A stretch of DNA of 12,481 bases from Candidatus Omnitrophota bacterium (lineage in GTDB: Bacteria > Omnitrophota > Gorgyraeia > Duberdicusellales > 4484-171), in assembly GCA_028702365.1 (NCBI GenBank), contig JAQVOZ010000017.1:1-12481 (forward strand), given 5' to 3'. A program made the translations under genes and the position numbers. Below, piece after piece: positions 6,748 through 12,481 of this stretch; within the stretch, counting starts at the first letter, position 1; each line of letters opens with the position of its first letter. The notes under the pieces are model-generated. The model saw only the letters and a list, made by a program, of their open reading frames with translations. It did not search any database and was not told where the DNA came from.

Positions 6748-7776
6748 ATGCCACAAAACCGTATAATAATTACTACAGGAGACCCTTCGGGCTGTGGGCC
6801 GTATATTACCCTTAAAGCAATTGAAAAATTAAGTGGTTGTAGAGTTCAGTTTTACGTGGTCGGTGACAGGAAAATCTTAAGCCGCTTTGACGTTTATAAA
6901 AAAATCAATAAACGTATAATTTTAATTGATTTGGTTACCCCCGGCATAGACAAGCTTAAACCAGGCTACGTTTCAAAGCTTTCGGGCCGCGCCAGCATAA
7001 GTTATCTTGATTCTGCCCTTAAAATTATGCGCGAATGCGGCATAAAGCGGCTCGTTACTGCGCCTTTGTCGAAAGAGGCAGTGCAGCTAAATCTTTCTGA
7101 TTTTAGCGGCCACAGCGAATATCTCGCCGATTATTTCAGGTGCAAAATAGAAATGATGATGGTTTCGCCAAAAATTAGGACGGTTTTATTCACGCGGCAC
7201 ATTCCTTTTAAAAAGGTGCCGGTTTTCATAACTAAAAATAATCTTACTGATACTTTTGGTCTGGTTCTTAAATCCTTAAAAAGTATTTTTAAAATAAAAT
7301 GCCCGAAAATTGCAGTGGCATCGCTAAACCCTCACGCAGGCGTGAGCACTTTTTTAGGCAAAGAAGAAAAAATCATTGATAAAGTTATCCGTAGTTTTAG
7401 CGGTAATTTTTACGGTCCGTATCCTTCTGACAGTATTTTTACAGAAAGCTTCATAAGGCAATATGATTGTATAATCGCGCTTTATCATGACCAGGGAATG
7501 ATTCCTTTTAAACTCCTGTCAATGAAAACAGGGGTTAACTTTACGCCCGGTCTTCCAATTATAAGGACCTCTCCTGCTCACGGCATAGCAGCTGATATTA
7601 TGCGCGCGGGAGGAAAGCCTTTTGCATCCTCAATGGTTGAGGCTGTTAAACTTGCTTTAAAACTGTCAATCCCATTGCCAGAATATCCGTGGGGGAATAG
7701 TGGAGCGGGACGTCGCCCCACAGAAGCATGTTTAGAGAAAGAGGGTCATGAGCATACCCGTGGGGCTCCAGTATGA
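6748..7776 (+). CDS. pdxA: 4-hydroxythreonine-4-phosphate dehydrogenase
   Basis: PdxA oxidises 4-phosphohydroxy-L-threonine in the DXP-dependent pyridoxal phosphate pathway. From ATG 6748 it has 342 residues. The frame is open back to a TTG at 6664, but those 28 codons lie in the inverted repeat and do not resemble PdxA, while family homology begins right after 6748 (RIIITTGDPSGCGPYITLKA, family form TMGDPAGIGPE). Three metal-ligand histidine motifs are present: SGHSEYL, NPHAG and YHDQGMIPFK. Also present are APLSKEA, VNFTPGLPIIRTSPAHGIA and the closing SMVEAVKLALKL. The usual Glu after GP is replaced by Tyr. After residue 315 there is an unusual tail of about 27 residues with no family resemblance, whose DNA contains a small inverted repeat. 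No Shine-Dalgarno precedes the start. A weak promoter-like pair, TTGTAT 6703-6708 and TATAGT 6726-6731, would give a near-leaderless message. Confidence 0.9.
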   Translation: MPQNRIIITTGDPSGCGPYITLKAIEKLSGCRVQFYVVGDRKILSRFDVYKKINKRIILIDLVTPGIDKLKPGYVSKLSGRASISYLDSALKIMRECGIKRLVTAPLSKEAVQLNLSDFSGHSEYLADYFRCKIEMMMVSPKIRTVLFTRHIPFKKVPVFITKNNLTDTFGLVLKSLKSIFKIKCPKIAVASLNPHAGVSTFLGKEEKIIDKVIRSFSGNFYGPYPSDSIFTESFIRQYDCIIALYHDQGMIPFKLLSMKTGVNFTPGLPIIRTSPAHGIAADIMRAGGKPFASSMVEAVKLALKLSIPLPEYPWGNSGAGRRPTEACLEKEGHEHTRGAPV

Positions 7777-8555
7777 GACAGTCGCATTCTTTAGGTCAGG
7801 TATTTCTGACCGATAAAAATTACGCTCGTAAAATAATCAATTTCCTGGATGTAAATAATGAGGTTGTCCTTGAAATAGGCTCAGGTCCGGGCGATATAAG
7901 CGCGCAAATTGTTGAGAAATGTAAGTTCTTATATTGCGTCGAGTTTGACCCGCGTTTCATAACTATTCTGGAAACAAAATTCCAAAATAATGATAACGTT
8001 AAAATTATACACTACGATATACTTAAGTTTCCCATTTCGAAATTAGGCGGTAAGGTTGTTGTTTTTGGGAATGTGCCGTATCAGATAAGTAATTCTCTCA
8101 TTGGCTATTTCGTCGAAAATAGATCAGCTATAAAAAAGGCCTATCTTACTTTTCAGAAAGAATTTGTGAATAAATTGATTGCAAAACCCGGTAGCAAAGA
8201 TTACGGCTTTCTAAGCTGCTATGCGCAGTATTATGCCGGTATAAAAATTTTTTTTGATATTCCCAAGGGCGCTTTTACGCCGATCCCTAAAGTTGATTCT
8301 TCTTTTATGGCGTTGGAATTCTATGACGAGCCGCTGGAAAAAGCGCAAGATGAAAATCTGCTTTTTAAGATGATACGTGAAGCTTTTGGCCAGCGCCGGA
8401 AAAAAATTGTCAATTCGCTTTCTAAATTTATAATGGCAGAGGATTTATTTTTTTCGTTGGATATCGATTCCAATATGCGGGCGGAGAATATCTCGCTTAA
8501 ACAATATGTGGATATAGCTAATAAAATTTCGAAAGAAAGATTAAAACGTAAATAA
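7773..8555 (+). CDS. rsmA: 16S rRNA dimethyladenosine transferase
   Basis: RsmA (KsgA) dimethylates two adjacent adenines in the helix 45 loop of 16S rRNA, using S-adenosylmethionine, late in 30S assembly. The 260-residue protein has the family opening HSLGQVFLTD, motif I VLEIGSGPGD (residues 32-41), the acidic residue after strand 2 (CVEFDP, Glu57), HYDIL (Asp82), the catalytic motif IV GNVPYQIS (Asn100 to Tyr103; family N-L-P-Y) and the substrate-side motif GAFTPIPKVDSS. The C-terminal helical domain FGQRRKKIVNSL is complete. It is full length or slightly short for the family. The start overlaps the pdxA stop (ATGA, 7773-7776). No Shine-Dalgarno is evident, so translation probably depends on coupling. 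The pdxA-ksgA neighbourhood is also known in proteobacteria. Confidence 0.97.
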   Translation: MRQSHSLGQVFLTDKNYARKIINFLDVNNEVVLEIGSGPGDISAQIVEKCKFLYCVEFDPRFITILETKFQNNDNVKIIHYDILKFPISKLGGKVVVFGNVPYQISNSLIGYFVENRSAIKKAYLTFQKEFVNKLIAKPGSKDYGFLSCYAQYYAGIKIFFDIPKGAFTPIPKVDSSFMALEFYDEPLEKAQDENLLFKMIREAFGQRRKKIVNSLSKFIMAEDLFFSLDIDSNMRAENISLKQYVDIANKISKERLKRK

Positions 8556-8565
8556 TCGGCATTCT

Positions 8566-8593
8566 TTGATTTACGGACGCATAGTGATATAAT
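8566..8593 (+). promoter_or_regulatory. Sigma-70 promoter with extended -10 before ybgC
   Basis: TTGATT (8566-8571), a 16-base spacer, and a perfect TATAAT (8588-8593) preceded by TGA (8585-8587) form an extended -10 promoter. Transcription would begin near 8600, leaving a short leader with the ribosome-binding site AAAGGAG at 8608-8614. It starts a new transcript for the thioesterase and DUF192 genes. Confidence 0.75.
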
Positions 8594-8620
8594 TCTGTTT
8601 AACTAAGAAAGGAGAGAATA

Positions 8621-8998
8621 ATGCTTAAACGCATATATTATCATGATACGGATTGCGGCGGAGTTGTTTACTACGCCAATTACCTTAAATATCTCGAAGA
8701 GGCACGTACTGAATATATGGAAAGTCGCGGCTATAATCTAAGCGACCTTGCCGAAAAGGGAATTTTGTTTGTAGTCAGGCGCGTGGATATTGAGTATAAA
8801 GCGCCTGCGCACTATGCAGACACGCTTGAGATATCAACCAGTATAGATAAAATACGCAACGTTTCTGTTAATTTCCTGCAGGAGATAAAACGCGAAGGGA
8901 AAATTCTTGTATCTGCGGTAACTACTCTTGTCTGCATCGATAAAAATTTTAAGCCCTGCGCCATGTGCGAGGAAATGATAAACGGCCTTTCAAAATGA
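8621..8998 (+). CDS. ybgC: YbgC-family acyl-CoA thioesterase (hotdog fold)
   Basis: This is a 125-residue single-domain 4-hydroxybenzoyl-CoA-thioesterase-type hotdog protein that hydrolyses acyl-CoA thioesters in the cytoplasm. The signature YYHDTDCGGVVYYANYLKYL (residues 6-25) contains the catalytic aspartate (Asp11 by analogy with DTD.GGVVYHANYL). The usual histidine before A-N-Y-L is a tyrosine here (Tyr18). EEARTEYM continues the long helix, and the strands around RVDIEYKAPAHYADTLEI and LVCIDKNFKPCAM complete the fold. In proteobacteria ybgC sits in the tol-pal operon. Here no tol gene is seen, so the role may differ (phospholipid or acyl-CoA housekeeping). Start supported by AAAGGAG six bases upstream. 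Confidence 0.9.
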   Translation: MLKRIYYHDTDCGGVVYYANYLKYLEEARTEYMESRGYNLSDLAEKGILFVVRRVDIEYKAPAHYADTLEISTSIDKIRNVSVNFLQEIKREGKILVSAVTTLVCIDKNFKPCAMCEEMINGLSK

Positions 8999-9345
8999 AA
9001 TATAAAATTTTAAACAAGACAAAAGGCACCTATGTTGCGCTAGACGGCCGCAAGGCCGTGACATTTTTCGAGCGTTTGTTAGGGCTTATGTTTCGCGCCT
9101 CTATCGATAAAGACGAAGCGCTTATTTTCCATAATGTTAACTCAATACACATGCTTTTTATGAGATTTCCCATAGATGTCCTATACCTTGATAGGGATAA
9201 TAAGGTGCTCAAAGTTAAACATTCCCTAAAGCCTTGGCGCATGTCGAGTTGTATTCGTGCCAAAGCTACCATAGAGCTTCCCGCTAAGAAGGCCGGAGAA
9301 ACCGCTACTGAGCCAGGCGATACCCTTGAATTTATTGAAGAATAA
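8995..9345 (+). CDS. DUF192 family protein
   Basis: From ATG 8995 this is a 116-residue protein. The frame extends to a GTG at 8965, but ATG 8995 overlaps the ybgC stop (ATGA, 8995-8998) and the family match begins just after it, so the short start is preferred. DUF192 features are ERLLGLMFRASID, ALIFHNVNSIHMLFMRFPID (family form: hMf.m..pLDv.Fld), VLYLDRDNKVLKVKHSLKPW, and ATIELPAKKAGETATEPGDTLEF (family form: vLElpaG...k.gi..GD.l). DUF192 proteins are small beta-rich proteins of unknown function. Many are exported, but this one has no signal peptide, so it is probably cytoplasmic. It ends about 45 bases before the arg promoter. Confidence 0.87.
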   Translation: MKYKILNKTKGTYVALDGRKAVTFFERLLGLMFRASIDKDEALIFHNVNSIHMLFMRFPIDVLYLDRDNKVLKVKHSLKPWRMSSCIRAKATIELPAKKAGETATEPGDTLEFIEE

Positions 9346-9389
9346 CGCTAAATTGCCCTGATTTTAAGCTGTCAAACGCCTAAATTCTA

Positions 9390-9418
9390 TTGACGGAGCC
9401 GACTTTTTCGTTTATTAT
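9390..9418 (+). promoter_or_regulatory. Sigma-70 promoter for the arg operon
   Basis: TTGACG (9390-9395), a 17-base spacer, and TATTAT (9413-9418) make a near-consensus housekeeping promoter. The expected start site is near 9425, about 120 bases before argC. I see no convincing ARG-box operator overlapping it, although ArgR boxes are degenerate and could be missed by eye. Confidence 0.75.
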
Positions 9419-9422
9419 ATTA

Positions 9423-9537
9423 GCTTACGCCTATCCGCCTTTGTGTCTTTTGGAGAGCAATGGTTGTTACGGGTTTACTCCTACGCTAAAGCTTCTCAGG
9501 ACAAGTCGGCGGATGTCACTATATAGGCATACTAAGC
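9423..9537 (+). promoter_or_regulatory. Self-complementary leader of argC (possible structured RNA or decayed palindromic repeat)
   Basis: The 5' and 3' halves of this segment pair along most of its length: GCTTA 9423-9427 with TAAGC 9533-9537; GCCTAT 9429-9434 with ATAGGC 9523-9528; CCGCC 9435-9439 with GGCGG 9508-9512; TTTGT 9440-9444 with ACAAG 9501-9505 (one wobble); and GAGAGC 9453-9458 with GCTTCTC 9491-9497 (one bulge). The closing stem begins at the predicted transcription start and ends directly before the argC ribosome-binding region (AGG near 9538). This could be a regulatory leader, or a dispersed palindromic repeat that happens to sit here. No terminator-like U-run is seen. It does not match a riboswitch class I can name. 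Confidence 0.5.
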
Positions 9538-9546
9538 AGGTGTTCC

Positions 9547-10569
9547 ATGTCAAAACAAACGAAAGTTGCAATATTGGGAGCTACTGGTTTTACCGGGGAA
9601 AAACTCGTTGAGATTCTGCTTTCTCATCCGGATGCAGAGGTTACTTATCTTTCTTCCCGGACAGAGGTGCCGGTTCCTTATTCTAAGTTTTTCCCGCGGT
9701 TTTTGAATAAAACCGATCTCAAATGTGAGGCATTAAACATTGAAAAATGCTGCAAAGCCGCAGATGTTATATTTTTGTCTTTGCCGCATACGGTTTCCAT
9801 GGATTTTGTGCCGCAGTTACTTTCCGAAAAGAAAAAAGTAATTGACCTGTCTGCGGATTACCGGTTTAAAGACACAAACCTTTATCAGAAGTATTACAAG
9901 GTAACGCATAAAGACAGCGATAATCTGCCGAAAGCAGTTTACGGTTTGCCTGAACTTTTTAAGAAAGATATAGAAAAAAGCAGTATTATTGCAAATCCCG
10001 GCTGTTATCCGACCTCGATAATACTTGCGCTTTTCCCTTTGGTTAAAGAGGGTTTAGTTGAGAAAAAGATAATAATAGATTCAAAGTCGGCCATTACCGG
10101 CGCCGGCAGAAAAGCAGTTATCGAATATCATTACTCGAATATTTCGAATAACCTTTGGGCGTATAAACCGTTCATTCATCAGCATATCCCGGAGGTCAGC
10201 GAGGTTTTAAAGTTGAGCACCGGCAAAACCATTGAGCCGCTTTTTACGCCACATGTAATAGGGGTCGAGGCCGGAATATATTCGACAATTTATGTAACTT
10301 TTACAAAGAGCGCAACTGAAGATAAGATTTCTGCGGTTTACTCCAAGTATTACAAGGGTTGCCCGTTTGTAAGGCTGCTGCCGGGGCTGCCCAAATTAAA
10401 AGATGTAGTTGGTACAAATTTTTGCGATATAGGTTTTGCACTGGATGAGAAAAAGGAAAATGCCGTAATCGCTTCAAGTATTGATAATCTTATTAAGGGC
10501 GCGGCAGGCCAGGCTGTGCAAAATATGAATATAATGTTGGGTTTAGATGAAACAACAGGCCTTTTATGA
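9547..10569 (+). CDS. argC: N-acetyl-gamma-glutamyl-phosphate reductase
   Basis: ArgC reduces N-acetylglutamyl phosphate to the semialdehyde with NADPH, the third step of acetylated arginine synthesis. The protein has 340 residues, normal for the family. The N-terminal Rossmann motif is AILGATGFTGEKLVEIL. It is followed by VIFLSLPHTVSMDFVP and VIDLSADYRFKD, the catalytic cysteine in IANPGCYPTS (Cys153), and the active-site histidine region FIHQHIPEV (His213). GAGRKAVIEYHYSNIS fits the substrate-side loop, and TPHVIGVEAGIYSTIYV the dimerisation strands. The start is the ATG at 9547 after a weak AGGTG; a TTG-started frame overlapping it is spurious. The stop overlaps argJ by ATGA. Confidence 0.97.
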   Translation: MSKQTKVAILGATGFTGEKLVEILLSHPDAEVTYLSSRTEVPVPYSKFFPRFLNKTDLKCEALNIEKCCKAADVIFLSLPHTVSMDFVPQLLSEKKKVIDLSADYRFKDTNLYQKYYKVTHKDSDNLPKAVYGLPELFKKDIEKSSIIANPGCYPTSIILALFPLVKEGLVEKKIIIDSKSAITGAGRKAVIEYHYSNISNNLWAYKPFIHQHIPEVSEVLKLSTGKTIEPLFTPHVIGVEAGIYSTIYVTFTKSATEDKISAVYSKYYKGCPFVRLLPGLPKLKDVVGTNFCDIGFALDEKKENAVIASSIDNLIKGAAGQAVQNMNIMLGLDETTGLL

Positions 10570-11714
10570 TTAAAATACCTGCCGGGTTTTTGCTTTCCGG
10601 TATAAATTGCGGGTTAAAGAAAAACAATAAAAACGACCTGGGGCTTATTTATTGCGAATCTTTTGCGCAGGCGCTTGGATTTTTTACAACCAACAAGAAT
10701 GTTTCTTATTCGGTTACTCTAAGCAGAAAAAATATTTCAAATCCGATAAAGGCAGTTATCGTAAACAGCGGCAATGCCAATTGTTTTTCGCATAAAAATG
10801 GCCTTAAAGATACGGAGGTTATAACTTCCAGGCTGGCTGATTATTTATCGGTAAGCCCAGATGAAACGAAGGGCGGTACTGAGCGGGCCGAACGGATTGA
10901 TAAGAAAAATATTCTTATAGCTTCGACTGGAATTATCGGCAAAAAACTCCCCAAGGAAAAAATTATTTCAGCTTTCCCGAAGCTTTATGAAGAGATGGGC
11001 AGGGAAAATGCGGAAAGGTTTTCTCAAAGTATCATGACTACTGATACTTTTAAGAAGATTTCTTGCTCTGAAATTAAGCTGCAGAGCGGTAAAGCGCGCA
11101 TATTAGGTTTTGCAAAGGGCGCAGGAATGATTGCGCCTAATGTTGCGACTATGCTTGTTTTTATACTAACTGATGCGGTATTGCCAAAAAATTTATTTAA
11201 AAAAATAGCCAAGGAAGCAATTGATGGAAGTTTTAATTCTGTTACGGTAGATGGCTGCATGAGCACAAATGATACTGTTTTTGTGCTTTCAAGCGGAAAA
11301 GCCGCCCTAAAAACCGTAAAAGAGATTAACGCTTTTTCAAAAGAGTTCAGGAAGATATGCCTTGATTTGGCAACTATGCTTGTTAAAGACGGCGAAGGCG
11401 CAAGCAAGTTCATTAAAATTGCCATAAGCGGAGCAAAAAGTAAGGCTGAAGCAAAGAGAGCAGGGCTTTCTATAGCAAATTCGAACCTTTTTAAATGCGC
11501 GGTTTACGGCGCTGACCCTAACTGGGGTAGAATTATAGCTGCATTGGGCCATGCAGGAATTGGCGTCTGCGAGGGGATACCGATTAAGATGTCAGACCTT
11601 ACGAAAAAAAATATCAGCATAGAAGTTGACCTTAAAAGGGGTGCGTTTGCCCAGACAGTATATACTTCGGATTTAACTCCGGAATATATCAAGATAAATG
11701 CCGAGTACAGTTAA
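10566..11714 (+). CDS. argJ: Bifunctional ornithine acetyltransferase / N-acetylglutamate synthase
   Basis: ArgJ moves the acetyl group from N-acetylornithine to glutamate, which makes the pathway cyclic. Some family members also acetylate glutamate from acetyl-CoA. The precursor (382 residues) self-cleaves before a threonine: KGAGMIAPNVATMLVF carries it at Thr195, giving two chains of about 194 and 188 residues. Also visible are NSGNANCFS, the oxyanion motif IASTGIIGKKLP, SIMTTDTF, and the C-terminal VDGCMSTNDTV, KDGEGASKFI and YGADPNWGRIIAALG. Residues 101-114 (TKGGTERAERIDKK) look like an insertion between SVSPDE and the strand leading to STG, where relatives are shorter. Whether the protein is mono- or bifunctional cannot be read from the sequence. 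The start overlaps argC by ATGA. Confidence 0.96.
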   Translation: MIKIPAGFLLSGINCGLKKNNKNDLGLIYCESFAQALGFFTTNKNVSYSVTLSRKNISNPIKAVIVNSGNANCFSHKNGLKDTEVITSRLADYLSVSPDETKGGTERAERIDKKNILIASTGIIGKKLPKEKIISAFPKLYEEMGRENAERFSQSIMTTDTFKKISCSEIKLQSGKARILGFAKGAGMIAPNVATMLVFILTDAVLPKNLFKKIAKEAIDGSFNSVTVDGCMSTNDTVFVLSSGKAALKTVKEINAFSKEFRKICLDLATMLVKDGEGASKFIKIAISGAKSKAEAKRAGLSIANSNLFKCAVYGADPNWGRIIAALGHAGIGVCEGIPIKMSDLTKKNISIEVDLKRGAFAQTVYTSDLTPEYIKINAEYS

Positions 11715-11717
11715 TCA

Positions 11718-11749
11718 TAGAAGCAGATATCCGCGATAATCCGCTTCTA
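11718..11749 (+). promoter_or_regulatory. Hairpin between argJ and argB
   Basis: TAGAAGCAGAT (11718-11728) pairs with ATCCGCTTCTA (11739-11749) at ten of eleven positions, with one A-C mismatch, around a ten-base loop. It begins four bases after the argJ stop and ends six bases before the argB ribosome-binding site. No U-run follows, so it is unlikely to be a full terminator. It could be an mRNA-stability or processing element that tunes argB relative to argCJ. Confidence 0.6.
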
Positions 11750-11766
11750 CAAAAAAGGAAGGTAAA

Positions 11767-12481
11767 ATGGTAAAAGAAGCAATAAAAAAAGCAGATGTTT
11801 TAATAGAAGCTTTGCCGTATATAAAAAAGTTCCATAAAAAGATATTCGTGATTAAATACGGCGGTTCGATATTGAGCGAAGACAGGGTCCGTAAATCGGT
11901 TCTCGAGGATATAGTTTTTCTGCGCTATACCGGAATAAGGCCAATACTCGTCCATGGAGGCGGGCCGAATATTACGGAAAAATTAAAAGAACATAAAATC
12001 ACAACAGAGTTTTTCGACGGAATGCGCGTGACGAATGAGTTTACCCTTAAAATAGTTGAGGAAGAATTAAATGAGCTCAATGATTTGATAGCTAAAGAAA
12101 TAAATGCCTATGGCGCACATGCGCAGAGTTTTAAAAAAGAAGACCAGCTGCTTATTGCCGCGAAGAAGCGCGCAAAAAAAGATTTAGGCTTTGTAGGCGA
12201 GGTTATCGATTACGACAAAATCAAATTAGAGCAAGCACTGGAAAAATCAATTCCGGTAATTACTCCTATGGGTATATCCAGAGAGGGGCTTGCTTTTAAT
12301 ATAAATGCCGATGATGTAGCTTTTTTTCTTGCTTCAAGGCTTGGAGCGGAAAAGCTCGTTTTGCTTACAAATACTTTAGGCGTTATGCGTAATCAGCAGG
12401 ATGAAGCATCGCTTATTTCAACAATTTCCGTAAAGGACGCGGACGACCTTATCGATAAAAAAGTAATCAGCGAAGGAATGG
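11767..12481 (+). CDS. argB: Acetylglutamate kinase (3' end outside window)
   Basis: The frame is open from ATG 11767 to the right edge, 238 residues, with a strong ribosome-binding site (AAGGAAGG 11755-11762). ArgB phosphorylates N-acetylglutamate, the committed step. Motifs in order: IKYGGSIL (phosphate-binding lysine at about residue 30), VHGGGPNITEKL, FFDGMRVTNEFTL, DLGFVGEV, IPVITPMG, FNINADDVAFFLA (the Asp corresponding to the catalytic Asp of E. coli NAGK) and VLLTNTLGVM. It stops in ISEGM, just before the C-terminal lysine motif. The N-terminal helix (ADVLIEALPYIKKFHKK) is the extra helix found in hexameric, arginine-inhibited kinases and absent from the E. coli enzyme, so feedback inhibition by arginine is inferred. 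The usual VGLSGKDG stretch is altered to AQSFKKEDQ. Confidence 0.95.
   Translation, partial: MVKEAIKKADVLIEALPYIKKFHKKIFVIKYGGSILSEDRVRKSVLEDIVFLRYTGIRPILVHGGGPNITEKLKEHKITTEFFDGMRVTNEFTLKIVEEELNELNDLIAKEINAYGAHAQSFKKEDQLLIAAKKRAKKDLGFVGEVIDYDKIKLEQALEKSIPVITPMGISREGLAFNINADDVAFFLASRLGAEKLVLLTNTLGVMRNQQDEASLISTISVKDADDLIDKKVISEGM

Noticed and set aside
9390..9611. TTG-started frame of 73 codons across the arg promoter and the argC start
   Set aside because: It begins on the -35 element itself, has an unlikely composition, and ends inside argC in another frame. It is not a plausible leader peptide, and it has no run of arginine codons in a position suited to attenuation.
1..12481. CRISPR arrays, tRNA or rRNA genes, transposases, phage genes, defence or toxin-antitoxin systems
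   Set aside because: No regularly spaced direct repeats, no cloverleaf with a CCA end, and no matching protein motifs were seen on either strand. Nearly every base is accounted for by housekeeping genes and short gaps.

Overview
This window is a gene-dense stretch of a bacterial chromosome. All 14 recognisable genes lie on the + strand, with short gaps or ATGA stop/start overlaps. Gene content suggests a Gram-negative-type bacterium of an uncultured lineage: a TIGR04073-type (exosortase-associated) secreted protein, a fused SecDF, a SurA-like periplasmic chaperone, PdxA, and a YbgC-type thioesterase. My best guess is Candidatus Omnitrophota or a neighbouring PVC-side candidate phylum. That rests on recalled gene combinations and base composition, not on a search.

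Layout. (1) 1-302 is the C-terminal end of anthranilate synthase component I (trpE). (2) 316-912 encodes a secreted TIGR04073-like protein. (3) 936-3699 holds rpsP (S16), yajC and a fused secDF, joining a ribosomal gene to the accessory part of the Sec translocon. (4) 3780-5672 encodes a markedly short Mfd-like translocase: it has the RNA-polymerase-interacting domain and the helicase motor but lacks most of the UvrB-like N-terminus and all of the C-terminal domain D7. (5) 5694-6581 encodes a SurA-like chaperone with a degenerate parvulin region. (6) 6581-6726 is an intergenic imperfect inverted repeat built on TTGGTTATTG motifs. (7) 6748-8555 is pdxA-ksgA, overlapping by ATGA. (8) A strong extended -10 promoter precedes ybgC and a DUF192 gene (8621-9345), again joined by ATGA. 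(9) A consensus-like promoter and a self-complementary leader of about 115 nt precede argC-argJ-argB (9547 to the window end), the acetylated (cyclic) arginine pathway. argB runs off the right edge.

How the genes work together. YajC-SecDF and the SurA-like protein serve export and periplasmic folding. rpsP and ksgA serve the small ribosomal subunit. The arg genes form a coherent operon in which ArgJ recycles the acetyl group. The ArgB N-terminus resembles arginine-inhibited kinases, so feedback control at that step is likely.

I see no tRNA, rRNA, CRISPR array, transposase, phage gene or defence system, and no clear undescribed multi-gene system. Most of the window is housekeeping. The items most worth a second look are the reduced Mfd, the structured leader of the arg operon, and the intergenic inverted repeat before pdxA.
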